Shown here one piece after another: positions 8,234 through 16,954 of a DNA stretch of 64,000 nt (its first letter is position 1; every line of letters starts with the position of its first letter). This stretch comes from Nocardioides islandensis (GTDB lineage Bacteria; Actinomycetota; Actinomycetes; Propionibacteriales; Nocardioidaceae), in assembly GCF_015352455.1 (NCBI RefSeq), contig NZ_JADKPN010000009.1, positions 62,001-126,000 on the forward strand, written 5' to 3'. Made by a program: the position numbers and the translations under genes. The notes beneath the pieces are model-generated. The model was not told where the DNA came from and made no database searches. It saw nothing but the letters and a program-made list of their open reading frames with translations.

Positions 8234-10558
8234 GTGCGACACCGCATGAATGCCCGGCTGGCGCTCGGGGCCTCGGTGAGCCTGCTGGCGGGATCTCTCG
8301 CCATCGTGGCCGGCACCATGGCTCCCGCGCACGCCGCTGACGGCCAGATCAAGATCAACCTCGTGGGGATCAACGACTTCCACGGCCGCATCGACAGCAA
8401 CACCGTCAGGTGGGCGGGCACCGTCAAGAAGCTGGAGCTCGACACTCCTGGCGCATCGCCGGAGGCGGCTCTCATCGTGGGCGCCGGCGACCTGATCGGC
8501 GCCTCGGTGTTCGCCTCGGCCTCAGCCGGCGACCAACCGACGATCGACGTGATGAACGAGATCGGCCTGGACGCCTCGGCCGTGGGGAACCACGAGTTCG
8601 ACAAGGGCTGGGCAGACCTGCGCGACAGGGTCGTCGCCAGCAAGACGAACGCCACGTGGGACTACCTCGGCACCAACGTCTACCAGAAGGGCACCCAGAA
8701 CCCGGTCCTGCCGGAGTACACGACGTACAACCTCAAGGACGCCGATGGCGACGCCGTCACGGTGGGAGTGATCGGGGCGGTGACTCAGGAGACACCGAGC
8801 CTGGTCAGCCCGGCTGGTGTGGCCACGCTGGACTTCGGGCCCGCTGTCGCGGCGGTGAACCGGGTGGCCGCGCAGCTCAGCGACGGCAACCCGGCCAACG
8901 GTGAGGCCGACGTGCTGGTGGCCAGCTTCCACGCCGGCTCGAACGTGACGTCGAGCTACACCGCCGCGTTTGCCGCCGGTGGGGAGTTCGCGGCGATGGC
9001 GAACCTGGATCCGCGCATCGACGCGGTCTTCAACGGGCACACGCACCAGAAGTACGTCTTCGACCAGCCCGTGACCGGCGGTGACCGGCCGACGCGGCCG
9101 ATGGTGCAGACCGGTTCCTACGGCGACAACGTCGGCCAGGTGCTGCTCGACTACGACACCACCCAGCACAGAGTCACCGCCAACGCGGCCAGCAACACCG
9201 CCCGCCTGACGACCAGTGACGCAGACCTCATGGCCGCCTATCCGGTCCTCCAGCAGGTCAAGAGCACCGTCGACGCGGCCATTGCCAAGGCCAAGGTGGT
9301 CGGTGACCAGCCCGTCGGCAGGATCTCCGACGACATCACCACCGCGTTCCAGGGCGGCACGTACGCCGGAGGCACCTACTCCGGCGGCGAGCGTGACGTC
9401 CGGGAGCAGGAGTCCACGTTGGGTGACCTCGTCGCGAACGCCCTGCGAGACGGCGTTCCCGCGGCCCAGGGCACGGCCGACCTCGGCATCGTGAATCCGG
9501 GCGGCTTACGCGACGAGCTCTACTACGAGGGGGACACATCCTCCAACCCGGCCAACAAGGACGGCGTGGTCACCTACGCCGAGGCCAACGCCGTGCTGCC
9601 CTTCGTCAACAACGTCTGGCTCATCCAGATGCAGGGGCGCGACATCCGGCACGTGCTCGAGCAGCAGTGGCAGCCCGAGGGCGCTGAGCGCTCCTTCCTG
9701 GCGCTGGGTCTCTCCGACAACGTCCGCGTGATCTGGGACCCGTCGCGACCCAAGGGCAAGCATGTCAAGCAGGTGCTCATCGACGGCGACCTGTTGAAGT
9801 GGAGGAAGACCTACACCGTCAGCACGTTCAGCTACCTGGGCACCGGTGGCGACAACTTCGCGGCGTTCGAGGACGGCAACGCCCAGGACACCGGGCTGGT
9901 CGACCGCGACGTGTGGATCGGCTACCTGAAGAAGGCTGGCATCATCTCGCCCGACTTCGCCCGCCAGCAGGTCGTCGCCAGGCACATGAAGCGGAGCGTC
10001 GCGCCCGACAAGCACTACTACTTCCGCACCAAGGAGCTGGACCTCACCTCCCAGGGAAGCCCCGAGAACACCGAGACGAGCGTCTTCGCCACGACCGTGC
10101 ACAACGGGAAGGTCGTGCAAGTGAAGTTGGGCGAGTTCCCGGTGAACGACGGCGTCGCGAAGGTGAACTTCCGCACGCCGAGGATCCGCTTCTCCCAGCT
10201 GTCGGTGGTCGCCAAGCCCTCGCGCACGACCGTCGGCATCTTCCACGGTGAGTGGAGCGACCAGATCAAGGCGAAGCCGCGGATCCACACCAGCATGGCG
10301 CCCAAGCCCGCCGTCCGGGGCAAGACGCGCACCGTAGTGAGCATCGAGGTCAAGGTCCCCGGGATGAACCCGAAGGGCTGGGCCGCAGTGAAGATCGGCA
10401 AGGCGCAGTTCAAGGGCAAGCTGATCGACGGCAAGGTCAACATCAGGCTGCCGAAGTTCAACACGACCGGCAAGCAGCGCCTGGAGGTCAAGTATCTCGG
10501 CAATGCGCACTACAAGCGGGCCTACAAGTACATCAACCTGTGGGTCGTCCGAGGCTGA
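8234..10558 (+). CDS. Secreted 5'-nucleotidase / metallophosphoesterase
   Basis: A 774-residue secreted phosphoesterase of the UshA/NucA (5'-nucleotidase) type. A signal peptide is clear (basic start, hydrophobic core, cleavage after APAHA near residue 35). The N-terminal metallophosphatase motifs are NDFHGR, GAGDLIG, GNHEFD and FNGHTHQ, supplying the two-metal ligands. The nucleotidase C-terminal domain includes GDLVANALRDG and NPGGLRDEL. After about residue 590, Lys-rich beta-type segments resemble Ig-like cell-surface repeats. GTG 8234 is preferred because GGAAGG lies 8-9 bases upstream; ATG 8246 is an alternative. It would release phosphate from extracellular nucleotides. A strong hairpin follows it. 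Confidence 0.92.
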   Translation: MRHRMNARLALGASVSLLAGSLAIVAGTMAPAHAADGQIKINLVGINDFHGRIDSNTVRWAGTVKKLELDTPGASPEAALIVGAGDLIGASVFASASAGDQPTIDVMNEIGLDASAVGNHEFDKGWADLRDRVVASKTNATWDYLGTNVYQKGTQNPVLPEYTTYNLKDADGDAVTVGVIGAVTQETPSLVSPAGVATLDFGPAVAAVNRVAAQLSDGNPANGEADVLVASFHAGSNVTSSYTAAFAAGGEFAAMANLDPRIDAVFNGHTHQKYVFDQPVTGGDRPTRPMVQTGSYGDNVGQVLLDYDTTQHRVTANAASNTARLTTSDADLMAAYPVLQQVKSTVDAAIAKAKVVGDQPVGRISDDITTAFQGGTYAGGTYSGGERDVREQESTLGDLVANALRDGVPAAQGTADLGIVNPGGLRDELYYEGDTSSNPANKDGVVTYAEANAVLPFVNNVWLIQMQGRDIRHVLEQQWQPEGAERSFLALGLSDNVRVIWDPSRPKGKHVKQVLIDGDLLKWRKTYTVSTFSYLGTGGDNFAAFEDGNAQDTGLVDRDVWIGYLKKAGIISPDFARQQVVARHMKRSVAPDKHYYFRTKELDLTSQGSPENTETSVFATTVHNGKVVQVKLGEFPVNDGVAKVNFRTPRIRFSQLSVVAKPSRTTVGIFHGEWSDQIKAKPRIHTSMAPKPAVRGKTRTVVSIEVKVPGMNPKGWAAVKIGKAQFKGKLIDGKVNIRLPKFNTTGKQRLEVKYLGNAHYKRAYKYINLWVVRG

Positions 10559-10576
10559 CCTGAGATCCGCCAGACC

Positions 10577-10607
10577 GGAGGGGTCCACGAGGGGGGTGGA
10601 CCCCTCC
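10577..10607 (+). terminator. Hairpin terminator after the nucleotidase gene
   Basis: A perfect 12-bp stem (GGAGGGGTCCAC with GTGGACCCCTCC) encloses a 7-base G-rich loop, starting 18 bases after the nucleotidase stop. There is no U-run, which is common for actinobacterial terminators. Confidence 0.8.
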
Positions 10608-10699
10608 AGGCTGTGCTGCCGGCTTCGTGATGCGCATCGTCACGAAACCGCCATCCGGCGGCTGGAGGACGGTCACATGTCGAGTTCATTGTTGAAGCC

Positions 10700-11053
10700 A
10701 TGGAGGACTGCAGCCACAACTTCGCCACACACGACGAACGAGAGAGGCCGACTCGCGCGGAGGCGCTGGTGCAGCTGGGCGCCATCACCTTCGCGGGGGC
10801 GCTCAAGGATCTCGAGTTCACCCTCACAGACCGGCGGGTGGACGGCATGAGCACGTTGGCTGTCGACATGACGCGCGTTCGGGACCTGGCCCCGGCGACT
10901 GAGGCCGCTCTGCGGTGGATCAGTTGGTGCGCGCAGGCACGAGGCATCACGTTCGAGTTGCAGAACACCTCGCCGAGGGTCGTCGAGCGACTGCAGCTCG
11001 CCGGTCTCACCTCTGGTGCATGCTCCCGCCGCACCGGGCCGGTGCCGTCGTGA
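10700..11053 (+). CDS. STAS-like protein
   Basis: A 117-residue protein whose middle (about 45-105) reads like a STAS domain: LAVDMTRVRDLAPATEAALRWISWCAQARGITFELQNTSPRVVERLQLAGL, with the strand-loop-helix layout and a C-terminal VVERLQLAGL helix typical of SpoIIAA-like proteins. The central Ser is absent. ATG 10700 has only a weak ribosome site (GAAG), and no better in-frame start is visible upstream. It is flanked by a terminator on the left and a 560-base region with little coding on the right. It may be an orphan regulator. Confidence 0.5.
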   Translation: MEDCSHNFATHDERERPTRAEALVQLGAITFAGALKDLEFTLTDRRVDGMSTLAVDMTRVRDLAPATEAALRWISWCAQARGITFELQNTSPRVVERLQLAGLTSGACSRRTGPVPS

Positions 11054-11188
11054 TCGACGAGGTCGAATCCGTCCCACGCGGACCCAGCACACCTCAGAGG
11101 TTCACGGGCCATCGCGACGCCCGTGCCCACCAGGGCTGCTCGTTGTCGACGTACGCACACCCTGACGCGAAGGAAGGCCCCCGAATAT

Positions 11189-11269
11189 ATGGCAGACCAC
11201 GTGAACGTCATCTTCGTCATCTCCATCCTGATCATCATCGCCATCGCCCTGCGGTGGGGTCGTCGGTGA
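11189..11269 (+). CDS. Tiny hydrophobic ORF, 26 residues
   Basis: It encodes a 26-residue peptide with one membrane-length hydrophobic run (VIFVISILIIIAIALRW) and a basic C-terminus (GRR). AAGGAAGG lies about 11 bases before the ATG, a usable but distant ribosome site. Its make-up (short, single helix, positive tail) is like known small membrane peptides. I know of no family match and cannot exclude chance. Confidence 0.35.
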   Translation: MADHVNVIFVISILIIIAIALRWGRR

Positions 11270-11426
11270 GCCACGTACCGCGTCTGCGCGATCTCTTCCT
11301 CGACCGCCCAGGTCGCCTGCCGCTGCGCCACTCGCAGCGCGCCTCTGAGTGATGGCACACCGCCACTTGGGATCCCCCGGCGGCTTCCGACGGGTGGGAA
11401 CTCCGGATCCCCACAGGTCAGCCCGC

Positions 11427-11519
11427 ATGCGATGGCTGCTGGCCTGGTGTGCCCTCGTTCTTCCCGTCACGTGCGCCGGAGCTCTCGTCGTTCTCGTCCT
11501 GGCGGGAGCTTTCCGATGA
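11427..11519 (+). CDS. Tiny hydrophobic ORF, 30 residues
   Basis: It encodes a 30-residue peptide that is nearly all hydrophobic after a short basic start (MRWLLAWCALVLPV...), with two Cys, ending GAFR. The ribosome site is weak (AGGTC). It follows another tiny hydrophobic ORF by 157 bases. Support is only composition and position. Confidence 0.25.
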   Translation: MRWLLAWCALVLPVTCAGALVVLVLAGAFR

Positions 11520-11619
11520 CGAGACCGGTGTCAGGACCGACAGCGGATTCCTCCAGCCACCCACGAGCGTGATGGCGCACGGCGCCTGCCCCTGGTACTT
11601 GCGTCGTCCCTGAACAGAT

Positions 11620-11635
11620 GTTTAGTGTACTGAAC
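11620..11635. promoter_or_regulatory. Dyad operator at the TetR start
   Basis: GTTTAGTGTACTGAAC is a 16-bp dyad (GTTNAGTNNACTNAAC) lying between two candidate ATG codons of the TetR-family gene. TetR regulators usually bind such dyads at their own promoter, so autoregulation of the exporter operon is the natural reading. The base composition is AT-richer than its surroundings. Confidence 0.65.
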
Positions 11636-12277
11636 ATGCGATCAGTCAGTGGGGACCTCACGGCGAAGGCGGGAATCCGGAACGCGGCGCTGGGCCTCTT
11701 CGCCGAGCGGGGACACTCAGCGGTCAGCGTGAGGCAGATCGCCGAGGCCGCAGGGGTGTCCCCGGCCCTCGTGCTGCACCATTTCGGCAGCAAGGACGGG
11801 CTACGGGAGGCGGTAGACCGGTACGCGGCGGCGCAGTTCGACGCGTTCCTGCAGGCTCCCGAGGAGGTGGGCGACGTGCTCACCTCGGGCTCGAACGCGT
11901 CGATGGCCGAGCTCATCGCCAAGGTGCTCCCCCCGGGCTCGCCACTGCCGGCCTACCTGCGTCGACTCTTGCTGGAGGGCGACCCGGCCGGGCGGGAGTT
12001 GTTCCGTCGCTGGTACGAGGTGTCACGGGCCCTTGTCGAGCGGCTCATTGCCGCCGGCTTCGCGAAGCCGACCGAGGACCTGCAGGTCCGGGCGGCCTTC
12101 ATGCTCACCGCCGACCTCGCGCTGCTCGTGCTGCGCGAGCCCCTCACCGACGCTCTCGGCTTCGATCCGGTCTCGCCGGACGGACTGAGCCGCTGGGCGG
12201 CCGAGGTGACCCGGATCTACCGCGAAGGCGCATTCGTGGTGCCTGACGAGACAACCGACCGCTCAGCAGACCGATGA
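11636..12277 (+). CDS. TetR-family repressor of the downstream ABC exporter
   Basis: A 213-residue TetR-family regulator. The N-terminal helix-turn-helix is clear (AALGLFAERGHSAVSVRQIAEAAGVSPALVLHHFGSKDGL, about residues 13-50), and the C-terminal half is the variable ligand domain. Two in-frame starts exist, 11618 and 11636, with a 16-bp dyad between them. I chose 11636, which puts the operator upstream of the coding region. Neither start has a ribosome site, so a leaderless transcript is plausible. Its stop overlaps an ATG of the ABC ATPase frame (ATGA at 12274), placing the three genes in one operon. Confidence 0.88.
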   Translation: MRSVSGDLTAKAGIRNAALGLFAERGHSAVSVRQIAEAAGVSPALVLHHFGSKDGLREAVDRYAAAQFDAFLQAPEEVGDVLTSGSNASMAELIAKVLPPGSPLPAYLRRLLLEGDPAGRELFRRWYEVSRALVERLIAAGFAKPTEDLQVRAAFMLTADLALLVLREPLTDALGFDPVSPDGLSRWAAEVTRIYREGAFVVPDETTDRSADR

Positions 12278-12294
12278 ACCCGAAGGAGGAACAG

Positions 12295-13251
12295 ATGTCG
12301 CAGTCGACCATTGCCCGGGGGGTGGCCGCCGGCGACCCACCAGGCGCGGAACTCGTCGTGCGGGCATCCGGGCTGGTCAAGCGATACCGCCGCACCACCG
12401 CCCTCGACGGACTCGACCTGGAGGTCCGAGCCGGCGAGGTGCACGGTTTCCTCGGTCCCAACGGCGCCGGAAAGTCCACGACGATCCGGATCCTGCTCGG
12501 GCTGGCTCGGAAGTCCGGAGGGGAGGTCAGCCTGTTCGGCCACGACCCGTGGCACCACACAGAACCGTTGCACCGCCGACTGGCCTACGTCCCCGGCGAC
12601 GTGGCGCTGTGGCCGGGACTCAGCGGCGGACAGTGCATCGACGTGCTCGCACAGGTCCATGGGGGGATCCGTGCCGACTGGCGTCAGGAGCTGATCGACC
12701 GGTTCGACCTGGATCCGTCCAAACGGGCCCGGGACTACTCCAAGGGCAACCGGCAGAAGGTGTCCCTGATCGCGGCCCTGGGCGCCGAGGTCGACCTGTT
12801 GGTTCTCGACGAGCCGACCTCTGGGCTGGACCCGCTCATGGAGCAGGTGTTCCAGGAGACCATCCGCGAACGTGCCGCCGACGGCGTCACCGTGCTGCTC
12901 TCCAGCCATATCCTGGGCGAGGTCGAGGCCCTCGCCAGCCGGGTGAGCATCATCCGCCAGGGCAAGCGAGTCACCACAGGCACGCTGGCCGAGCTGAGGC
13001 GGCACACCCGGACCAACATCCACGCGGTCACCAGGACCACCCCACGGCTTGACGGAGTGTCCGGGGTGGGCAACCTCGACCTGAAGGAGTCCGACGGCAA
13101 CACCGAGGTCCGACTCAGCGTCGATCCGACGGCCTTGGAGGAGGTTGTCGGCCGGTTGCACACCGCCGGCCTGGAGACCCTGACCGTCACCCCACCCAGC
13201 CTCGACGAACTGTTCCTGCACGCCTACGCCGACGGCGGAGACCAGGCATGA
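12295..13251 (+). CDS. ABC transporter ATP-binding protein (drug-exporter type)
   Basis: A 318-residue ATPase of the DrrA/ABC-2 exporter class. It has Walker A GPNGAGKST (about residues 53-61), a signature region with DYSKGNRQK in place of LSGGQ, Walker B LLVLDEPTSGLD and a switch His in LLSSH. The C-terminal domain (about 225-318) is typical of this class. ATG 12295 is preferred because AAGGAGG lies 7 bases upstream; ATG 12274 overlaps the tetR stop but lacks its own site. The stop overlaps the permease ATG (ATGA at 13248). The signature deviation is common in this subfamily. Confidence 0.92.
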   Translation: MSQSTIARGVAAGDPPGAELVVRASGLVKRYRRTTALDGLDLEVRAGEVHGFLGPNGAGKSTTIRILLGLARKSGGEVSLFGHDPWHHTEPLHRRLAYVPGDVALWPGLSGGQCIDVLAQVHGGIRADWRQELIDRFDLDPSKRARDYSKGNRQKVSLIAALGAEVDLLVLDEPTSGLDPLMEQVFQETIRERAADGVTVLLSSHILGEVEALASRVSIIRQGKRVTTGTLAELRRHTRTNIHAVTRTTPRLDGVSGVGNLDLKESDGNTEVRLSVDPTALEEVVGRLHTAGLETLTVTPPSLDELFLHAYADGGDQA

Positions 13252-14822
13252 ACGGCTCGTTGCTGACGATGGTTCGGGTGCACCTGCGAACTGGATGGCT
13301 CACACCGGCGATCTGGGTCGTGGCCCTGGGCGGGACGATGGCGTTCACCGTCTCGGCGATCCATGGCCTCTACAACACCCCCGCGAAGGTGGACTCCTAC
13401 GCCGCCGCCGTCAAGGGCAACGCCTTGATGATGATCAACGGCAAGATCGCCGGCATCGACTCACTCGGCGGCATCATCGCCAACGAGTTCGGGTTCATCG
13501 CCTCGTTTGCGATTCCGTTCATGGCCGTCGGGCTGATCGCCAAGATGACCAGGAAGGAAGAGGAGACCGGCCGGCTCGAGCTCGTTCTCGCGGGACGCAT
13601 CGGCCGCGCGGACCCGCTGCTGGCCGCAGTCCTCGTCACGGTGGTCGCCGAGGTCCTGGTGACCGCGGCGCTGTTCGCAAGCCTGACCGGCGCCGGTGTG
13701 CCCACCGGTGACGCGGCGCTCTACACGCTCTCACTGGGAGCGCTCGGACTGGTGTTCGCCGGCGTCGCGGCGGTCGCCGCCCAGCTCGTGGAGCGAACCC
13801 GAGGTGTCTACGCGATCAGCCTCGGCGCGATCTTCGCCGCCTACCTGCTCCGCGGGCTGGGGGACGTCCAGTTCTCCCCCTTGACGTGGCTGTCCCCGCT
13901 GGGCTGGCAGGAGCAGACCCGCGCCTTCGGCGACCTGCGGTGGTGGCCGCTCCTGCTCCCGGTGGGGACCTTCCTGCTGCTCGTCGCAGTCGCCCTGGCC
14001 GTCGTCTCACGACGCGACGTGGGAGACGCGCTGCTCGGGGTCGGAGCAACCGCGCCCCACGCGTCTGCGTTCTTGCGCACACCGTTGGGGATCGCGCTGC
14101 GCTCCCACCGTGGCTCCCTGATCGGCTGGAGCTCGGCGACCGTCGTCGTCTCGGCGACCTTCGGGTCGGTGGCGAAACCACTCGTGGACGCCATCAACGG
14201 CAATCCGTCCGTGGCCTCGGCCATTGGCGCCTCCGGTGCCACCGGCCTGGACTCCGTCCTCGCCATGAACGCCTTGATCCTGGCGCTCCTCGCCGCCGCG
14301 TACGCCGTCCATGCCGTCGGCGTGCTACGCGCCGAGGAGACCACCGGGCGTCTGGAGGCACGCCTCTCCGGCGACCAGGGCCGCTGGTCATGGCTGAGCG
14401 TCCAGCTCGCCGTGGTCGCCGTCGGGATCGTTGCGGTGTCAGTCCTCGGGGGATCGGTGCTGGCGCTCAGCACCTCATGGTCAGTGGGCCAGAACGTCAC
14501 CGTGCAGGTGGTCGGTGCGGTCGTCGACTTTCTGCCCGCCATCGGGTCCTTCGGCGGCATTGCGGTGCTGGCCTTCGGGGTCATGCCGCGATGGGTGCCC
14601 GTGGTGTGGGTGGCCTACGCGGCCGGGGCCGTCATCGCCTACCTCGGCGACTCGCTGAACTTGGCCGGCGCGGTCCGCGCGCTCTCACCCTTCCAGCTGA
14701 TCGGCAACCCTCCGATCGAGCCCGTCCACGCCGCGCACGCCGCCCTGCTGCTTCTACTCACGGTGGCGTGCCTGGGTTTCGGCTACACCGGGTTCCGCCG
14801 CCGCGGCATCCCCCAGAACTGA
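13248..14822 (+). CDS. ABC-2 type exporter permease
   Basis: A 524-residue membrane subunit with about twelve hydrophobic helices in two six-helix halves, so it is an internally duplicated ABC-2 permease. It is translationally coupled to the ATPase by a 4-base overlap. Each half contains the family-type cytoplasmic segment (RKEEETGRLELVLAGRIGR near residue 100; RAEETTGRLEARLSGDQGR near 363), direct evidence of the duplication. The transported compound is unknown; the TetR control suggests inducible export of a toxic small molecule. Confidence 0.9.
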   Translation: MNGSLLTMVRVHLRTGWLTPAIWVVALGGTMAFTVSAIHGLYNTPAKVDSYAAAVKGNALMMINGKIAGIDSLGGIIANEFGFIASFAIPFMAVGLIAKMTRKEEETGRLELVLAGRIGRADPLLAAVLVTVVAEVLVTAALFASLTGAGVPTGDAALYTLSLGALGLVFAGVAAVAAQLVERTRGVYAISLGAIFAAYLLRGLGDVQFSPLTWLSPLGWQEQTRAFGDLRWWPLLLPVGTFLLLVAVALAVVSRRDVGDALLGVGATAPHASAFLRTPLGIALRSHRGSLIGWSSATVVVSATFGSVAKPLVDAINGNPSVASAIGASGATGLDSVLAMNALILALLAAAYAVHAVGVLRAEETTGRLEARLSGDQGRWSWLSVQLAVVAVGIVAVSVLGGSVLALSTSWSVGQNVTVQVVGAVVDFLPAIGSFGGIAVLAFGVMPRWVPVVWVAYAAGAVIAYLGDSLNLAGAVRALSPFQLIGNPPIEPVHAAHAALLLLLTVACLGFGYTGFRRRGIPQN

Positions 14823-15040
14823 TGCGGTTTGGCCGCGATGATCGGGCACTCCCGCGGCCCATCACGACCAAGGTCTTCAAGGGCAGAAGCTGCGCTCATT
14901 CGAACGACGATCACGACCACCGTGTCGGCGAGCAGCGTCAGCACCACGAATGCCGCGCTGCGCCGACGCCACGTCGGAGCCGTGCGCGCAGGGGTTCGCG
15001 CGTCGGCCGTGCGAAGCCTGCGCATGACGATCCTCGGTGT

Positions 15041-15077
15041 TAGGAGTCGCCAGGACGGCGTTAGGAGGGCGTTAGGG
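15041..15077. promoter_or_regulatory. Tandem 10/11-bp repeats before kdp, putative KdpE array
   Basis: The 5-mer YAGGR recurs at 15041 (TAGGA), 15051 (CAGGA), 15062 (TAGGA) and 15073 (TAGGG), spaced 10, 11 and 11 bases. The last two are embedded in the longer direct repeat GGCGTTAGG. OmpR/PhoB-family regulators such as KdpE bind direct repeats spaced about one helical turn apart. A matching array precedes 22997. The array ends 38 bases before the first gene of the kdp cluster. It also lies in the 293-base gap after the ABC permease, where I see no convincing gene. Confidence 0.6.
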
Positions 15078-15115
15078 CCGTGGTTGAGCGGGAATCCCGG
15101 CTGTTCCATGGAGCC

Positions 15116-15205
15116 GTGAACCCGTCTGACCTTCTGTACCTCGCGATCACCGTCGCGTTCTTCGCGGCGACGTACGTCCTCGTCAAGGGGTTGAACCGCC
15201 TATGA
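15116..15205 (+). CDS. Small membrane peptide upstream of kdpF
   Basis: A 29-residue peptide with one hydrophobic helix and a charged C-terminus (LVKGLNRL). It starts at GTG 15116, shortly after the putative KdpE array, and its stop overlaps the kdpF ATG (ATGA at 15202). Similar tiny ORFs sit before kdpF in other actinobacteria as far as I recall; no function is established to my knowledge. The size and topology match KdpF, so a second accessory peptide of the Kdp complex is a reasonable guess. Confidence 0.55.
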   Translation: MNPSDLLYLAITVAFFAATYVLVKGLNRL

Positions 15206-15291
15206 GCGGCGAGCAGTGGGCCGGCCTGGTCCTGAGCGTCCTCCTCCTGGGCTACTTGATCGCGGCCCTTCTCTTCCCGGAACGGTTCTGA
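15202..15291 (+). CDS. kdpF: KdpF, small subunit of the K+-transporting ATPase
   Basis: A 29-residue single-helix peptide ending LLFPERF, the characteristic KdpF C-terminus. KdpF is a lipid-like stabiliser of the KdpFABC complex in the membrane. ATG 15202 overlaps the preceding stop, and kdpA begins 2 bases after this stop, as usual in kdp operons. Confidence 0.9.
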   Translation: MSGEQWAGLVLSVLLLGYLIAALLFPERF

Positions 15292-15292
15292 G

Positions 15293-16954
15293 ATGTCCGA
15301 CACCTCGGCCGGCCTCCTCCAGGCCGGCGCCCTGATCGCTGCGCTGGCGCTCTGCTACCGCCCGCTGGGTGGGTACATGGCGCGAGCGCTCTCCAGCGAG
15401 CACGACCTCCGCGTGGAGCGCGTCGTCTACCGCCTGGTCGGCGTCGACCGGAAGGCCGACCAGCGGTGGACGGTGTACGCCGTCTCCCTGCTGGGCTTCT
15501 CGCTCGCCAGCGTGGTCCTGCTCTACGTGTTGCAGCGCGTGCAGAGCGGACTGCCGTTGTCCGTCGGGCTCGCCGGCGTCGACCCGGCGCTCGCGTTCAA
15601 CACCGCCGCGTCGTTCGCCACCAACACCAACTGGCAGGACTACTCGGGCGAGGCCACCATGGGCCACCTGACGCAGATGGCCGGGCTGGCGGTGCAGAAC
15701 TTCGTGTCGGCGGCCGTCGGCATCGCCGTAGCCGTCGCCCTGCTGCGCGGCTTCACCCGTTCGTCGACCGACCGGGTGGGCAACTTCTGGGTCGACCTGA
15801 CCCGCTCGGTCGTCCGCATCCTGCTGCCCCTGTCGATCGTCGCCGCCGTGGCCCTGATCCTCATGGGGGTGGTGCAGAACCTCTCGTCCGGCACCGACGT
15901 CACGACCTTGGTCGGTGGGCACCAGACCATCCCTGGCGGACCGGCGGCCTCGCAGGAGGCGATCAAGGAGCTCGGCACCAACGGCGGCGGCTTCTACAAC
16001 GCCAACTCGGCCCACCCGTTCGAGAGCCCCAACCCGCTCTCCAACTTCTTCGAGAACTTCCTCCTGTTGCTCATCCCCGTCGCCTTCACGCGGACCTTCG
16101 GCATCCTCGTCGGTGACAAGCGGCAGGGGTACGCCGTGCTCGCCGCGATGGGGGTCATCTGGGCGTCGCTCGTGGTGGCGGTCACCGCGCTCGAGGTCAA
16201 CCTCGACGGCTCCGCGTTGCAGGCGGCAGGGGCCGCGATGGAGGGCAAGGAGACGCGCTTCGGCGAATGGGCGTCCGCCATGTTCGCGGTGTCGACGACG
16301 GGTACGTCGACGGGGGCCGTGGACTCGTTCCACTCGTCCTTCAGCGGGGTCGGCGGCGGGCTGCTCATCTTCAACATGGGTCTGGGTGAGGTGGCTCCCG
16401 GTGGTGTCGGCTCGGGCCTCTACGGCATCTTGATGCTCGCCATCCTGGCCGTGTTCGTGGCCGGGCTGATGGTCGGGCGCACGCCGGAGTACCTCGGCAA
16501 GAAGATCACCAGCCGGGAGATGAAGCTGGTCTCGCTCAACGTTCTCACCATGCCCGTGGTGGTCCTGGTCGGCACCGCGATCGCCATGTCGTTCACCTCC
16601 ACACGGGCCTCGATGCTCAGCGGCGGGACGCCGCACGGCCTCTCCGAGGTGCTGTACGCGTTCACGTCCGCCACCAACAACAACGGCTCGGCTTTCGCGG
16701 GACTGTCCGCGAACACGACGTTCTACAACGTCGCGCTCGGCCTGTGCATGCTCATCGGCCGCTTCGTGCCGATCGTGTTGGTACTGGCCCTCGCCGGAAG
16801 CCTCGCGCGCCAGCAGTCGGTGCCGCGCACCGGCGGCACGCTCGCGACGCACACCCCTCTGTTCGTGGGCCTGCTCGTCGGCGTCACCGTCATCGTGGCC
16901 GGCCTGACGTTCTTCCCCGTCCTCTCCCTCGGTCCTCTCGCGGAAGGCTTGTGA
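15293..16954 (+). CDS. kdpA: KdpA, K+-binding and translocating subunit
   Basis: A 553-residue membrane protein of normal KdpA length with about ten helices. KdpA carries the K+ selectivity filter of the KdpFABC pump. The filter-type loops with their Gly-rich segments are visible, for example [46 protein letters not shown] and [14 protein letters not shown]. It begins 2 bases after kdpF, and its stop overlaps the kdpB ATG. Expression is expected under K+ limitation through KdpDE encoded just downstream. Confidence 0.97.
   Translation: MSDTSAGLLQAGALIAALALCYRPLGGYMARALSSEHDLRVERVVYRLVGVDRKADQRWTVYAVSLLGFSLASVVLLYVLQRVQSGLPLSVGLAGVDPALAFNTAASFATNTNWQDYSGEATMGHLTQMAGLAVQNFVSAAVGIAVAVALLRGFTRSSTDRVGNFWVDLTRSVVRILLPLSIVAAVALILMGVVQNLSSGTDVTTLVGGHQTIPGGPAASQEAIKELGTNGGGFYNANSAHPFESPNPLSNFFENFLLLLIPVAFTRTFGILVGDKRQGYAVLAAMGVIWASLVVAVTALEVNLDGSALQAAGAAMEGKETRFGEWASAMFAVSTTGTSTGAVDSFHSSFSGVGGGLLIFNMGLGEVAPGGVGSGLYGILMLAILAVFVAGLMVGRTPEYLGKKITSREMKLVSLNVLTMPVVVLVGTAIAMSFTSTRASMLSGGTPHGLSEVLYAFTSATNNNGSAFAGLSANTTFYNVALGLCMLIGRFVPIVLVLALAGSLARQQSVPRTGGTLATHTPLFVGLLVGVTVIVAGLTFFPVLSLGPLAEGL

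Larger units (their letters stand above)
11054..11617. other. Mostly non-coding stretch with two tiny ORFs
   Basis: About 560 bases between the STAS-like gene and the TetR gene. Open frames here are either mirror images of the flanking genes or tiny. Two short hydrophobic ORFs (11189 and 11427) are listed separately. I see no tRNA, no repeat and no strong terminator. The last 100 bases should hold the tetR promoter. Confidence 0.5.

Noticed and set aside
14783..15109. Minus-strand ORF of about 108 codons overlapping the ABC permease end
   Set aside because: It has one hydrophobic stretch but overlaps both the permease and the putative KdpE array, has no ribosome site, and its flanks look like antisense sequence.
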